Origin: Saccharomonospora azurea NA-128
Lineage (GTDB): Bacteria; Actinomycetota; Actinomycetes; Mycobacteriales; Pseudonocardiaceae
NCBI RefSeq assembly: GCF_000231055.2
Contig: NZ_CM001466.1
Span: 664,126-728,125 of the forward strand
Length of the DNA stretch: 64,000 bases
Direction of reading: 5' to 3'
Shown: positions 17,951 through 26,864 of the stretch, in pieces
Layout: the number at the start of each line of letters is the position of its first letter
How positions within the stretch are numbered: position 1 is the first letter of the stretch
The notes under the pieces: generated by a model
Database searches by the model: none
Told to the model about the DNA's origin: nothing
Seen by the model: the letters and a program-made list of their open reading frames with translations, nothing else
Position numbers and translations under genes: made by a program

Positions 17951-17987
17951 CGTGGAGGGTCGGCCACCGTCGCGCCGACCCTCCACG
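17951..17987. terminator. Strong hairpin (13-bp stem) after mdh
   Basis: CGTGGAGGGTCGG (17951-17963) pairs perfectly with CCGACCCTCCACG (17975-17987) across an 11-nt loop. There is no U-tract, as is common in actinobacteria. It lies between converging genes, so it can serve mdh on the plus strand and the lipoprotein remnant on the minus strand. Confidence 0.8.
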
Positions 17988-17993
17988 GCCGGA

Positions 17994-18519
17994 TCACTTC
18001 ATCCACACGACCGGGTCGTCGCTGTAGTCGTCGCGATCGAACGCGGCACCCGCGCGCCCCGGGTGCGCCGCCTGCACCGAGCACGACTCGTCGGACGCGC
18101 CCGCCGTCGAGAAGTCGGCGTCGGCCGACGCGGTCACGCACTTGCCCTCGACGTCCCCGGTGACGAAGACACCGGTGTAGTCGCCGTCCGACGCCACCGC
18201 CTGCAGGTTTCAGCGAGCTGTAGGCCAGGTCGGTGCCCCCGACGTTCTCCACCGTGTACTTCACGATGTCGGTCACGGTGGTCGCGATCGTTCCCTCCGA
18301 CTCGCCGTAGCGGTACGGCACCGTCGCGGTCTCGCTGACCCTCAACGTCGTGCCCGGTGGAGTGAACTCCTGCTCCGCGGCACTGCTGTCGGTCGGTGCG
18401 GAGCTCGCGCCGACCGCGCTCGTCGACGCAGCCGTCGTCTCGTTCTCCACACCGGCGCGTGCACTGCCCTCGTCGCTGCCGCTGCACGCCGACAATCCGA
18501 ATCCCTCCAATGGGATCAT
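17994..18519 (-). pseudogene. DUF4352-like lipoprotein gene, frameshifted and with a curtailed signal peptide
   Basis: The upstream part reads an acidic Ser/Ala-rich linker, then FTPPGTTLRVSETATVPYRY and TVTDIVKYTVENVGGTDLAY. The frame then changes at AAA/TTT (18208-18210). The matching second half, LQAVASDGDYTGVFVTGDVEG to DDPVVWMK, continues one base out of frame. Removing one A restores SSLNLQAVASDG, so a single-base insertion is likely. The N-terminus has a lipobox-like LSAC but only 11 residues before the Cys, with no basic region and a stop codon just upstream. The domain resembles DUF4352 extracellular beta-sandwich lipoproteins. It could be a true pseudogene or a sequencing error. Confidence 0.6.
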
Positions 18520-18759
18520 CTTCGGTTACGCCGAATCGATGGAGCAGAGCTGTGAGTGAGGATCCGTCCGACCCGGCGGTGACGTGGCGTCCGTGCCTGG
18601 TGTGTTCGCGTGGTGTCGGGAGGCAAGAGTGATGAACGAGGCGAGGCGGACGCCATAGTGCCCGGATGTATAGACCACCATGACACCGGCGGTGTCGGTC
18701 CGGCTCGGGCCCCGCGACCATGAGGACGGGAGCACACCCACCCCGCTCCCACCCCAGTC

Positions 18760-19887
18760 ATGATCACGACGGCAGCGCAGGACCAGTTCACCGCCTACGG
18801 TCTCTCGCACTGGGCGGTGCTCGTCGTGTTCGCCGCCGGCGCCGCCGCTGCCGTCCGCGTCGGCCGAGCGCACTGCCACTCCCCTGCGCAACGCCGCGTC
18901 AGCCGGGGCTTCGGTGTGGTGCTGCTCGCTCTCGACGTCGCCGCACTCGCCTACACCCTGACCGCCCGCGAGGAGAGCCTGGTCGACAGCGTGCCCCTGC
19001 ACCTGTCCGACCTCGCCGGGTTCGTCGCCGCCTACGCACTGCTGACGCACTCCCGCCGCGCCGTCGCCCTCACCTACTACTGGTGCCTCACACTGTCACC
19101 GCAGGCGCTGTTCTTCCCCGTCCTGGACAGCCCGGACTTCCCGCACCACGAGTTCCTGGCGTTCTGGAGCCTGCACCTGCTCGTCGTGTGGGCGGCCGTC
19201 TACCTCACCTGGGGAGTCGGCCTGCACCCCACCTGGCGCGACTACCGCACCACGGTCGTGATCACCGCGTGCTGGGCCGCCACCGCGATGCTCGTCAACA
19301 GCGCCACGGGCACCAACTACGGCTTCCTCAACCGCAAACCCGAGAGCGGCTCGGTACTCGACCTGCTCGGCCCCTGGCCCTGGTACGTCGTGGCGGAGGT
19401 CGCGCTCATCCTCGCCACGTGGGCGGCTGGCCGACCTGACCGCCCACGCCGTCCACCGTCACGCTCCCGCGAGTCCCCGGCGCTTCAGCAGCGGCTCGAT
19501 CTCCGGATCACGGCCCCGGAACGCCCGGAACGCCGCCATCGGGTCCGTGCTCCCGCCGCGCGACAGCAGCTTCCGCCGGAAATGGTCACCGTTCGCGCGC
19601 GTGAGACCGCCGTTCTCGCGGAACCACTCCACCGTGTCGGCGTCGAGGACCTCGCTCCAGATGTAGGAGTAGTAACCCGCCGAGTAGCCGTTGCAGAAGA
19701 TGTGCGCGAAGTACGTGCTGGCGTAGCGCGGCGGCACCTCCGGCACCGCCACCCCGGCCTTCTCCAACGCCTGCGCCTGGAACGCGGCCACATCGTCGAC
19801 CGTGGTGTCCGCGTCCAGCGTGTGCCACGCCAGGTCGAGCAGGGACGCCGCCAGGTACTCGGTGGTCGCGAAACCCTCGCCGTATGA
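18760..19887 (+). CDS. TIGR02206/YwaF family integral membrane protein; frame reads through past the expected end
   Basis: Residues 1-225 contain six to seven hydrophobic helices, with the family motifs VPLHLSDLAGF, PQALFFPVLD and ATGTNYGFLNRKP. The function is unknown. The conserved part ends at about base 19430 (ALILATWAAG), where homologues stop. The frame nevertheless continues for about 145 Arg/Pro-rich residues lying antisense to the M3 peptidase gene. A TGA at 19437-19439 in another frame would give the expected length and leave about 20 bp before the convergent stop. A one-base indel near the 3' end is therefore likely. The tail after 19440 should not be regarded as a real protein. 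Confidence 0.7.
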   Translation: MITTAAQDQFTAYGLSHWAVLVVFAAGAAAAVRVGRAHCHSPAQRRVSRGFGVVLLALDVAALAYTLTAREESLVDSVPLHLSDLAGFVAAYALLTHSRRAVALTYYWCLTLSPQALFFPVLDSPDFPHHEFLAFWSLHLLVVWAAVYLTWGVGLHPTWRDYRTTVVITACWAATAMLVNSATGTNYGFLNRKPESGSVLDLLGPWPWYVVAEVALILATWAAGRPDRPRRPPSRSRESPALQQRLDLRITAPERPERRHRVRAPAARQQLPPEMVTVRARETAVLAEPLHRVGVEDLAPDVGVVTRRVAVAEDVREVRAGVARRHLRHRHPGLLQRLRLERGHIVDRGVRVQRVPRQVEQGRRQVLGGRETLAV

Positions 19888-21510
19888 GCGGGACTCCTGC
19901 AGCTTCTCCACCAGCCGCTGCGGCAACGGCTCACCCGTGCGGTAGTGGCGGGCATAGTTGGCCAGCACCTCCGGCCACAACACCCACATCTCGTTGACCT
20001 GCGACGGGAACTCCACGAAGTCCCGGGGCACGTTCGTGCCCGCGAACGTCGGGTACCGCGTGTCCGACAACAGCTCGTGCAACGCGTGCCCGAACTCGTG
20101 GAACGTCGTCTCCACCTCGTCGAAGGACAGCAGCGTCGGCTCGCCCTGCGGCGGCTTGGTGATGTTGAGGTTGTTCACCACCACGGGCTTGCGGTCGAGC
20201 AGCCGCGACGGCACCCGGTAGGAGTTCATCCACGCGCCACCGCGCTTCGACTCGCGCGCGTAGTAGTCGCCGAGGAACAGTCCCAGCGGGCTGCCGTCGG
20301 CGTCGAACACCTCGAACACCCGCACGTCCGGGTGGTAGGTCGGCAGGTCGTGGCGCTCGGTGAACGTCACCCCGTACAGCTTCGTCGCCGCGTGGAAGAC
20401 GCCGTCCTTCAGCACCCGGTCGAGCTCGAAGTACGGGCGCAACTCGGCGCCGTCGACGTCGAACCGGCGACGACGCACCCGCTCGGCGTAGAACGCCCAG
20501 TCCCACGGCTCCAGCGGGTGGTCCTCACCGGAACGCGCGATCTCCTCGGTCAGCTCCGCCGCCTCGGCGCGCGCGTTCGCGACGGCCACCGGCGCGAGCC
20601 GGTGCAGCAGGTCGGTGGCCGCCTGCGCGGTGCCCGCCGTCTGGTCCTCGATCGCGTACGCCGCGTGGTGCGGGTACCCCAGCAACGCGGCCCGCTCGGC
20701 CCGCAGCCGCGCGATCCGCAGCAACACGGCCTTGTTGTCGTGCTCGCCGCCGCGGTTGCCGCGCGCGACCGACGCCCGGAAGAGACGCTCGCGCACGCTG
20801 CGGTTCTCCAGCGACGACAGCAGCGGCTGCGCCGTCGGCAACGACAGGCTCAGCAGGTACTTGCCGTCCTCGTCCCGCGCCGTGGCCGCCTCGGCCGCCG
20901 CCGCGATCGTCGCCTCCGACAGACCGGCCAGCTCGGCCCGGTCGGTCACCAGCACCGCGAGGTCGTTCGTGTCGGCCAGCAGGTTGTCCTGGAACCGGGT
21001 CGCCAGCGACGACAACTCGGTGTTCAGCTCACGCAGGCGCGCCTTCTCGGCCTCCCCCAGCGCCGCACCGGCGCGCACGAAGTCCAGGTGGTAGCGCCGC
21101 AGCAGCCACGCCGACTCCTCGTCCAGCCCGAGCGAGTCCCGGTCCTCGTACAGGCGCTCGACCCGCGCGAACAACGCCGCGTCGAGGTGGATGGCGTCCG
21201 AGTGCGCGGCCAGTTTCGGCGCGATCTCGGCGTGCACGGCCCGCAGCGTGTCGTCGGTGTGGGAGGCGTTGAGGTTGAAGAACACCTCCGCCACCCGGTC
21301 GAGCAGCTCACCGGAACGCTCCAGAGCAACGATCGTGTTGTCGAACGTCGGCGGCTCCGGGTTGTCGGCGATGGCCCGCACCTCGGCGGCCTGCTCGGCC
21401 ATGCCCGCCTCGAACGCGGGCAGGAAGTGCTCGCTCGAGATGCGGTCGAACGGCGGCAGCTCGTACGGCAGCTCACTCGCCGTCAACAGCGGGTTGTCCA
21501 CAGTCGTCAC
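19459..21510 (-). CDS. M3 family zinc oligopeptidase / dipeptidyl carboxypeptidase (Dcp/PrlC type)
   Basis: The 683-residue cytoplasmic enzyme starts at GTG (MTTVDNPLLTASELPYE) after an AAAGGA site. The zinc motif HEFGH (His471-His475) lies in VETTFHEFGHALHELL, with the downstream Glu ligand region supplied by LPQRLVEKLQESR. The length and the PPFDRISSEHFLPAFEAGM N-terminus fit the M3A group. These enzymes cut short peptides to di- or tripeptides or remove C-terminal dipeptides. The start codon overlaps the stop of the upstream phosphatase gene (GTGA), so the two are translationally coupled. Together with the S9, S66, M55 and M20 enzymes it makes this region unusually peptidase-rich. Confidence 0.93.
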   Translation of the reverse strand: MTTVDNPLLTASELPYELPPFDRISSEHFLPAFEAGMAEQAAEVRAIADNPEPPTFDNTIVALERSGELLDRVAEVFFNLNASHTDDTLRAVHAEIAPKLAAHSDAIHLDAALFARVERLYEDRDSLGLDEESAWLLRRYHLDFVRAGAALGEAEKARLRELNTELSSLATRFQDNLLADTNDLAVLVTDRAELAGLSEATIAAAAEAATARDEDGKYLLSLSLPTAQPLLSSLENRSVRERLFRASVARGNRGGEHDNKAVLLRIARLRAERAALLGYPHHAAYAIEDQTAGTAQAATDLLHRLAPVAVANARAEAAELTEEIARSGEDHPLEPWDWAFYAERVRRRRFDVDGAELRPYFELDRVLKDGVFHAATKLYGVTFTERHDLPTYHPDVRVFEVFDADGSPLGLFLGDYYARESKRGGAWMNSYRVPSRLLDRKPVVVNNLNITKPPQGEPTLLSFDEVETTFHEFGHALHELLSDTRYPTFAGTNVPRDFVEFPSQVNEMWVLWPEVLANYARHYRTGEPLPQRLVEKLQESRSYGEGFATTEYLAASLLDLAWHTLDADTTVDDVAAFQAQALEKAGVAVPEVPPRYASTYFAHIFCNGYSAGYYSYIWSEVLDADTVEWFRENGGLTRANGDHFRRKLLSRGGSTDPMAAFRAFRGRDPEIEPLLKRRGLAGA

Positions 21511-22226
21511 TCTCGGTCCTTTCGTCCAGTCGACCCACCGACCACCGCGTCGGAGGACAGCCCGCCACTCCGGCGCCGCCGCTTCGGCTTCGGCGGCACG
21601 ATCCCGCTCAGCTCGCCCCCGCAGTCGTTCATGCGCAGCACGAACGACCGGGTGTCGGTGTAGCGGATCACCGACACCGACGCCGGGTCGACCACCGTGC
21701 GCTGAAACAGGTCGAGGTGCTGGCCCAGCGCGTCGGCCAGCACCGCCTTGATCACATCGCCGTGGGTGCACGCCACCCACACCGCGTGCTCACCGTGCTC
21801 GGCGGTGACGCGCGCGTCGTGCGCGCGCAGCCCGGTCACGGCCCGCACCTGCATGTGGGCGAGACCCTCTCCACCGGGGAACACGGCCGCCGACGGCTGC
21901 GACTGCACCACCTTCCACAGTGGCTGCTTGGCCAGTTCCTTCAACGGCCGGCCCGACCACTCGCCGTAGTCGACCTCGGACAGTCGCGCGTCGGTGCGCG
22001 GGGTCAGCCCGGTGGCCTTGACCAGCGGGGCCACCGTCTGCCGGCAGCGCAGCAGCGGGGACGTCACCACGGCGGCCAGCGGCACGTCCGCCAGCCGCGA
22101 CACCAGGCGTTCGGCCTGCGCGCGACCGACCTCGTCCAGGGCGACCCCGGCGGTGCGTCCGGCCAGGACACCCGCCGTGTTCGCCGTCGACCTGCCGTGC
22201 CGGAGCAGGATCACAGTAGCCACCAC
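21507..22226 (-). CDS. Histidine phosphatase, MSMEG_4193 family (TIGR03848)
   Basis: The 239-residue protein has the phosphohistidine motif LLRHGRSTAN at residues 7-16, the LSEVDYGEWSGRPLKEL segment and the second His in ACTHGDVIKAV. This subgroup is annotated as a putative phosphomutase but members behave like acid phosphatases; the physiological substrate is unknown. The C-terminal 40 residues are basic and low in complexity. It lies 14 nt downstream of uppP and overlaps the M3 peptidase start. In mycobacteria its downstream neighbour is DUF3090. Confidence 0.9.
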   Translation of the reverse strand: MVATVILLRHGRSTANTAGVLAGRTAGVALDEVGRAQAERLVSRLADVPLAAVVTSPLLRCRQTVAPLVKATGLTPRTDARLSEVDYGEWSGRPLKELAKQPLWKVVQSQPSAAVFPGGEGLAHMQVRAVTGLRAHDARVTAEHGEHAVWVACTHGDVIKAVLADALGQHLDLFQRTVVDPASVSVIRYTDTRSFVLRMNDCGGELSGIVPPKPKRRRRSGGLSSDAVVGGSTGRKDRE

Positions 22227-22240
22227 GCCACCCTACGGCC

Positions 22241-23101
22241 TCACTGCGGCTGTTCCACCGCACCGGCCTCGACCGGCCCCGCGTCCGGGTCGAGCACGCC
22301 GGTGAACACCAGCACCAGCACGAGCACGCCCAGCGCGACGCGGTAGATCACGAAGGGAAGGAAGCTGTTCTTCTTGATGTACGACATCAGCCACGCGATC
22401 ACGGCGTACCCGACGCCGAACGACACGATCGTGGCCAGCAGGGTCGGCCCCACTCCGGGCGCGTCTCCCTCACCGATGTCGGTGAGCTTGTAGACACCCG
22501 AGGCGAGCACCGCGGGCACCGCCAGCAGGAACGCGTACTCCGCGGCGTCGGCGCGCTTGTAGCCGAGGAGCAGACCACCCGTGATCGTGCCGCCCGACCG
22601 TGACACTCCGGGGATGAGCGCCAGCGCCTGCGCGAAACCGTAGGCGAGACCGTGGGGCACGGTGAGCTGGTCGAGTTCGCGGTCCTTGCGGCCGATCCGG
22701 TCGGCGACCAGCAACAGCAGGCCGAACACGATGAGCGTGGTGGCCGTCAGCCGCAGATCCCGGAACACGCTCTCGATGTCGTCCTCGAACAGCAGGCCCA
22801 GCACCGCGATCGGGATGGAGCCGACGATGATGAGCCAGCCCATCTTCGCGTCCGGGTCGCAGCGGTACTCCCGCTTGGTCAGCGACAGGAACCAGCGGTG
22901 CAGGATCCGGCCGATCTTCCTGCTGAAGTACAGCAGCACCGCGAGCTCGGTGCCGATCTGCGTGACGGCGGTGAACGCGGCACCGGGGTCGTCCCACCCC
23001 GCGAACGCCGCCGTCAACCGGATGTGCGCGCTGGAGGACACCGGCAGGAACTCCGTGAGCCCCTGCACCAGCCCGAGGACGAGCGCTTCGAACCACCCCA
23101 T
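22241..23101 (-). CDS. uppP: Undecaprenyl-diphosphatase
   Basis: The 286-residue membrane enzyme dephosphorylates undecaprenyl pyrophosphate, regenerating the lipid carrier for peptidoglycan synthesis. Both active-site signatures are present: [13 protein letters not shown] (residues 15-27) and [15 protein letters not shown]. About eight membrane helices are visible. The ATG overlaps the stop of the upstream LLM oxidoreductase by one base (TGATG), and the MSMEG_4193-type phosphatase follows. An upstream extension of the frame lies wholly inside the LLM gene and is not credible. Confidence 0.95.
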   Translation of the reverse strand: MGWFEALVLGLVQGLTEFLPVSSSAHIRLTAAFAGWDDPGAAFTAVTQIGTELAVLLYFSRKIGRILHRWFLSLTKREYRCDPDAKMGWLIIVGSIPIAVLGLLFEDDIESVFRDLRLTATTLIVFGLLLLVADRIGRKDRELDQLTVPHGLAYGFAQALALIPGVSRSGGTITGGLLLGYKRADAAEYAFLLAVPAVLASGVYKLTDIGEGDAPGVGPTLLATIVSFGVGYAVIAWLMSYIKKNSFLPFVIYRVALGVLVLVLVFTGVLDPDAGPVEAGAVEQPQ

Positions 23102-24144
23102 CAGGCGACTCCCGCCCGCTCGACGGCGTCCAGGGCGGTCCGCAGGGTCGCGGCGCCGTTCTCCGGTGCCACGAACGGCGACACGTTCAGCGTGGTCACT
23201 CCCGCCTCGGCGAACGCGGTCATGCGCTCGGCGATCCGCTCGACCGGCCCGAGCAGCGACGTCGCGTCGAGGAACTCCAGCGGCACCGCCGCCATCGCGC
23301 CCGCGTAGTCCTTGGCCAGGTAGCGGTCCTGCACCTCGGCGGCGGCGTCGCCGTAGCCCATGCGCACCGCCAGCTGGTTGTAGAAGTTCTTCTCGCGGCT
23401 GCCCATCCCGCCCAGGTACAGCGCCGCGTAGGCGCGCACCGAGTCGGCGCACACGGTCCAGTCCTCACCCGGCACCAGCGGCACGGTGGGGGCGATGTCG
23501 AGGTCGGCGAGCGTGCGACCGGCCTTGGCGGCACCCGCACTCAGGTGATCGAGATGGGTGGCGGCGTGCTCGGGTGAGAAGAACACCGGGAGCCAGCCGT
23601 CGGCGATCTCCCCGGTGAGCTCCAGGTTCTTGGGCCCGATGGCGGCGAGGTAGGTGGGGATGTGGTCCCGCGCCGGGTGCACCGTCAACGCGAGCGCCTT
23701 GCCCGGGCCGTCGGGCAGCGGGAGCCGAAAGTGCGTGCCGTCGTAACGGACCTTCTCGCGGCGCAGCGCGGCGCGGACGATGTCGACGTATTCGCGGGTC
23801 CGGCCCAGCGGTGCGGTGAACCGCACTCCGTGCCAGCCCTCCGACACCTGCGGCCCCGACACGCCGAGTCCCAACCGGAACCGGCCACCGGAGAGCGTGT
23901 CCAACGTCGCGGCCGTCATCGCCGTCGTGGCCGGGGTCCGGGCCGGGATCTGCAGGACCGCGCTGCCGACGTCGATCGACGACGTCTGCGCGGCGATCCA
24001 CGACAGCACGGTCGGCGCGTCGGAACCGTAGGCCTCCGCGACCCACACCACCGAGTAGCCGAGCGCGTCGGCCTCCTTGGCCAGCACCAGGTTCGACGCG
24101 TCGTTGCCCGCGCCCCAGTAGCCGAGGTTCAACCCCAATCGCAT
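23101..24144 (-). CDS. LLM-class F420-dependent oxidoreductase (Rv3520c-like)
   Basis: The 347-residue luciferase-like TIM-barrel protein starts [18 protein letters not shown]. Motifs such as [34 protein letters not shown] and [19 protein letters not shown] match the Rv3520c-type actinobacterial group that uses reduced or oxidised F420. The substrate is unknown. The ATG is preferred because it opens the conserved first strand; the frame upstream is of poor quality. It is the first gene of the minus-strand run LLM-uppP-phosphatase-M3, linked by overlaps. Confidence 0.9.
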   Translation of the reverse strand: MRLGLNLGYWGAGNDASNLVLAKEADALGYSVVWVAEAYGSDAPTVLSWIAAQTSSIDVGSAVLQIPARTPATTAMTAATLDTLSGGRFRLGLGVSGPQVSEGWHGVRFTAPLGRTREYVDIVRAALRREKVRYDGTHFRLPLPDGPGKALALTVHPARDHIPTYLAAIGPKNLELTGEIADGWLPVFFSPEHAATHLDHLSAGAAKAGRTLADLDIAPTVPLVPGEDWTVCADSVRAYAALYLGGMGSREKNFYNQLAVRMGYGDAAAEVQDRYLAKDYAGAMAAVPLEFLDATSLLGPVERIAERMTAFAEAGVTTLNVSPFVAPENGAATLRTALDAVERAGVA

Positions 24145-24320
24145 GCGACCTGTGCGACCCAATGCCGTCTCCCGCCCTGTGCTGAGTTCCTTCGACCGGC
24201 CACGCTGTCGGCCCGCTGTCAACGGCACGATATCCGCCGCCCGGGCCGGGGCCGCGAGCGCTGTCCGGCTGTCCCGCCTCGCCTGCGCCCTCGGGCCACA
24301 CACCGGGCGGCCGGTGTCGA

Positions 24321-24360
24321 CGCAGCTCAGCGCAGCTCAGCGCATCCCGGCGCATTCCGG
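24321..24360. repeat. Short degenerate 10-bp tandem repeat in the 24145-24518 intergenic gap
   Basis: Four successive 10-mers read CGCAGCTCAG, CGCAGCTCAG, CGCATCCCGG and CGCATTCCGG. They lie in the roughly 370-bp divergent gap between the LLM and aldo/keto reductase genes. No gene or tRNA was seen in this gap; a TAGGCT element near its right end is listed separately. Confidence 0.55.
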
Positions 24361-24504
24361 GAGGAGCCTCGGCGCTCGCCACCTCGTCCGGGCATGTCGG
24401 CGGCCGAGTACGCACTCGCCTGCGCGGCGAGGCACGGCGCCGACACCATCGGACGATGACGCGCCGCCGGGGCGCCTTGGTCACGGACCCGGTCGGGTGA
24501 CAGC

Positions 24505-24510
24505 TAGGCT
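24505..24510 (+). promoter_or_regulatory. -10 hexamer TAGGCT, 8 nt before the aldo/keto reductase
   Basis: TAGGCT, CTCCCGCT, then the ATG. There is no Shine-Dalgarno sequence. It would drive the three overlapping genes AKR, LppL and DUF5703 from a leaderless start. Confidence 0.6.
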
Positions 24511-24518
24511 CTCCCGCT

Positions 24519-25484
24519 ATGGAAAGCCGTCAGCTCGGCACCTCCGGCCTGCGGGTGTCCCGGATAGGGCTCGGCACCTTGTCCTGGTCGACCAGCACCG
24601 ACGCCGAGGACGCCGCCAACCAGCTCGCCGCGTTCGTCGACGCGGGCGGCACGCTCGTCGACACCGCTGACATCTACGGCGACGGAGAGGTCGAACGCCT
24701 GCTGGGATCGCTGCTGGGCCATCTGGTGCCCCGCGATCAGGTGGTGCTCGCCACCAAGGCCGTGGCGCGCCGCGCCGACGGGCCGTTCGGTGGTGGCGCC
24801 TCGCGGGGTGCGTTGCTGGCGGCGCTGGACGGCTCGCTGCGCAGGCTCGGCGTCGACCACCTGGACCTGTGGCAGCTGCACGCGTGGGACTCGGCCGTGC
24901 CGCTCGACGAGACACTGTCCGCCCTGGAGTACGCGCTGCGCAGCGGCAAGGTCCGCTACGTCGGTGTGTGCAACTACACGGGTTGGCAGCTCGCGACCGC
25001 CGCCGCCTCGCTCGCCGAGGGGCGGATCGTGTCGATCCAGTCCGAGTACTCGCTGCTGGAGCGCGGCATCGAGCGGGAAGTGGTGCCCGCCGCCGCTCAC
25101 CACGGAGTGGGTGTGCTGCCGTGGGCGCCGCTCGGCCGCGGGGTGCTCACCGGCAAGTACCGCACGGGCACCCCGGCCGACTCCCGCGGCGCCTCCACCA
25201 CCTACGCCGGCTACGTCGAGCAGCACCGCACCGAACGGGCGGCACGCATCGTGGAGGCGGTCGTGACCGCGGCGGACGGGCTCGGCGTGTCCCCGCTGGC
25301 CGTGGCGCTGGCGTGGGTGCGGGACCGGCCCGGCGTGGTCGCCCCTCTCGTCGGTGCCCGCGACAAGACCCAGCTGGCCGGGTCGCTGGCAGCCGAAAGC
25401 CTGACCCTACCCGCAGCGATCAAGGCCGCACTCGACGACGTCAGCGCGATCGAGTTCGGCTATCCGGAACGATGGCCCGCATGA
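24519..25484 (+). CDS. Aldo/keto reductase
   Basis: The 321-residue NADPH-dependent TIM-barrel oxidoreductase has the AKR catalytic tetrad: Asp48 and Tyr53 (LVDTADIYGDGE), Lys80 (VLATKAVA) and His121 (LWQLHAWD). The cofactor region near the C-terminus reads VVAPLVGARDKTQLAGSL. The natural carbonyl substrate is unknown. Its TGA overlaps the ATG of the LppL-like lipoprotein (ATGA), so this is the first gene of a coupled three-gene operon. Confidence 0.93.
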   Translation: MESRQLGTSGLRVSRIGLGTLSWSTSTDAEDAANQLAAFVDAGGTLVDTADIYGDGEVERLLGSLLGHLVPRDQVVLATKAVARRADGPFGGGASRGALLAALDGSLRRLGVDHLDLWQLHAWDSAVPLDETLSALEYALRSGKVRYVGVCNYTGWQLATAAASLAEGRIVSIQSEYSLLERGIEREVVPAAAHHGVGVLPWAPLGRGVLTGKYRTGTPADSRGASTTYAGYVEQHRTERAARIVEAVVTAADGLGVSPLAVALAWVRDRPGVVAPLVGARDKTQLAGSLAAESLTLPAAIKAALDDVSAIEFGYPERWPA

Positions 25485-26512
25485 AGACCCGCACGCACCT
25501 GTCCACCCTGGGCGCCGTGGCGCTCGCGGCCGTGCTGGCGGCCACCCTCACGGCCTGCTCCGGTGAGGGAGAGGTCACCGACGAGCTCCAGGTGGTGGAG
25601 AACCCCACCGCCGCGACCGCACAGCCCTCCCCCGAGACCGGCACCGAGCCCGCGGGATCGGTGATCCCGCTCGACGGTGACGTCACCGCCATGACGGCGG
25701 TCCCGGACAGCGGTGTGGTCGCGGTCGCCGTCACCGACCCGGCCCGCGTGCTGCTCTACGACGGCGACGCCCTCGACCGGCCCGGCACCGAGCCCACGGT
25801 CGTCGAGGTGCCCGGCCCGGTCGAGAACCTCACGGCGGCAGGCGACGAGCTGCTGGCCCCGGTGCCGTCGGAGAACACGCTCGCGCGCATCACCCTCGAC
25901 GGGAACGTCGAGCTCACGCCCACCGCGGGAGGTCCCACCGGCGCCGCCGTCCACGGCGAGGACACGCTGGTCAGCCTGCGCGAACGCAAGGGCGTCGGGG
26001 TGCTCGACGGCGACCGCCTCGGCCCCGTCGTCGAGGGCGGCCTCAACAGCGCCGACGACGTGGTGGTAGCCGAAGACCGGCCGGTCGTGCTCGACCGCGT
26101 GCGCAGCGCCGTGTTCGAGGTGGACGTCGACGGCGGCGACGTCGGCGCGGGGCTGCGAGCCGGGCAGGGAGCCACGAACGTGGTCACCGACGACTACGGC
26201 CGCGTGTTCGTCAGCGACACCCGCAGCGGCGGAATCCTGGCGTTCTCCGTCGACCCGCTGCTGCTGCGGCAGCTCTACCCCGTGCCCGGCGGCGTCTACG
26301 GCATGGCCTACGACTCCGAGCGGGACGTGCTGTGGGCCACCCTGACCGCCCGCAACGAGGTCGTCGGCTTCGACGTCCGCGGCGGGGAGCTGCAGGAGCA
26401 GTACCGCTACCCCACCGTTCGACAGCCCGATTCGGTTACCGTCGACTCAGGGACGTCCCGGGTCGTGGTGGGCTCGGCGAGCGGGGAAGGGATCCAGGTG
26501 ATCGCTCCATGA
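25481..26512 (+). CDS. lppL: LppL-like lipoprotein with a beta-propeller-type repeat body
   Basis: The 343-residue secreted lipoprotein has the signal peptide MKTRTHLSTLGAVALAAVLA and a lipobox ending LTAC, after which the mature acidic chain begins. The body consists of repeated beta-strand units such as VIPLDGDVTAMTAVPDSGVV, VFVSDTRSGGILAF and GVYGMAYDSERDVLWAT, consistent with an NHL/YVTN-type propeller. It resembles mycobacterial LppL (Rv2138), which also lies beside uppP and a DUF5703 gene. The start at 25481 overlaps the AKR stop (ATGA); an in-frame ATG nine bases upstream is a possible alternative. The function is unknown. Confidence 0.88.
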   Translation: MKTRTHLSTLGAVALAAVLAATLTACSGEGEVTDELQVVENPTAATAQPSPETGTEPAGSVIPLDGDVTAMTAVPDSGVVAVAVTDPARVLLYDGDALDRPGTEPTVVEVPGPVENLTAAGDELLAPVPSENTLARITLDGNVELTPTAGGPTGAAVHGEDTLVSLRERKGVGVLDGDRLGPVVEGGLNSADDVVVAEDRPVVLDRVRSAVFEVDVDGGDVGAGLRAGQGATNVVTDDYGRVFVSDTRSGGILAFSVDPLLLRQLYPVPGGVYGMAYDSERDVLWATLTARNEVVGFDVRGGELQEQYRYPTVRQPDSVTVDSGTSRVVVGSASGEGIQVIAP

Positions 26513-26736
26513 GGAACGCGGAAGCGGTGGTCGACGGCGAGTGGGAATACCGCCGGGTGCAGTTGCCCCCCGGCATCTCCCGAATCTCCGCGGCCGTGCA
26601 ACTGTCGATCCAGGCCGAGTTCTCGGGCTGGGAGCTGTCCAACGTCAGGTTGTTCTCCGACGGCACACGCAAGGTGTGGTTGCGCAGGCGGCGTTCGCTG
26701 GCCGCCGCGGGGCCATTGCCCGGCCTCAGTCTCTGA
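26509..26736 (+). CDS. DUF5703 family protein
   Basis: The 75-residue basic protein reads WEYRRVQLPPGISRISAAVQ and then FSGWELSNVRLFSDGTRKVW, matching the small DUF5703 family found beside lppL in actinobacteria. The ATG overlaps the lppL stop by four bases (ATGA). There is no membrane segment. The paired-strand pattern suggests a compact beta fold. The function is unknown, but the coupling to lppL implies a shared role. Confidence 0.85.
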   Translation: MRNAEAVVDGEWEYRRVQLPPGISRISAAVQLSIQAEFSGWELSNVRLFSDGTRKVWLRRRRSLAAAGPLPGLSL

Positions 26737-26762
26737 CCGTCACCCTGCGAGCACTCCGCGCC

Positions 26763-26788
26763 GACACCGGGGGCACCCGGTCGGTGTC
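26763..26788 (+). terminator. Imperfect hairpin after the AKR-lppL-DUF5703 operon
   Basis: GACACCGGG near the left end faces CCCGGT and GGTGTC on the right, giving a strong bulged stem with a short GGCA-centred loop. It sits about 25 nt after the DUF5703 stop and upstream of the LexA-box promoter. There is no U-tract. Confidence 0.45.
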
Positions 26789-26803
26789 CCGGACGACAGT
26801 GTC

Positions 26804-26838
26804 TTGACACTGCTCCGTTCGTTCGAACTATTGTTCGA
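26804..26838 (+). promoter_or_regulatory. SOS promoter: TTGACA -35 with a consensus LexA box over the -10 region
   Basis: TTGACA (26804-26809) is followed 17-19 nt later by a -10-like ACTATT/TATTGT segment that lies inside TCGAAC-TATT-GTTCGA (26823-26838). The latter is a perfect palindrome matching the actinobacterial/Bacillus LexA operator consensus CGAAC-N4-GTTCG. LexA bound here would cover the -10 region. The next start codon is about 27 nt downstream. Confidence 0.85.
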
Positions 26839-26864
26839 CCGAGGGGAGTAGTTCGGGAGTGCAC

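Noticed and set aside
24145-24504. Intergenic gap checked for a tRNA or small gene
   Set aside because: No cloverleaf, anticodon arm or CCA-type end and no credible frame; only a degenerate 10-bp tandem repeat was found.
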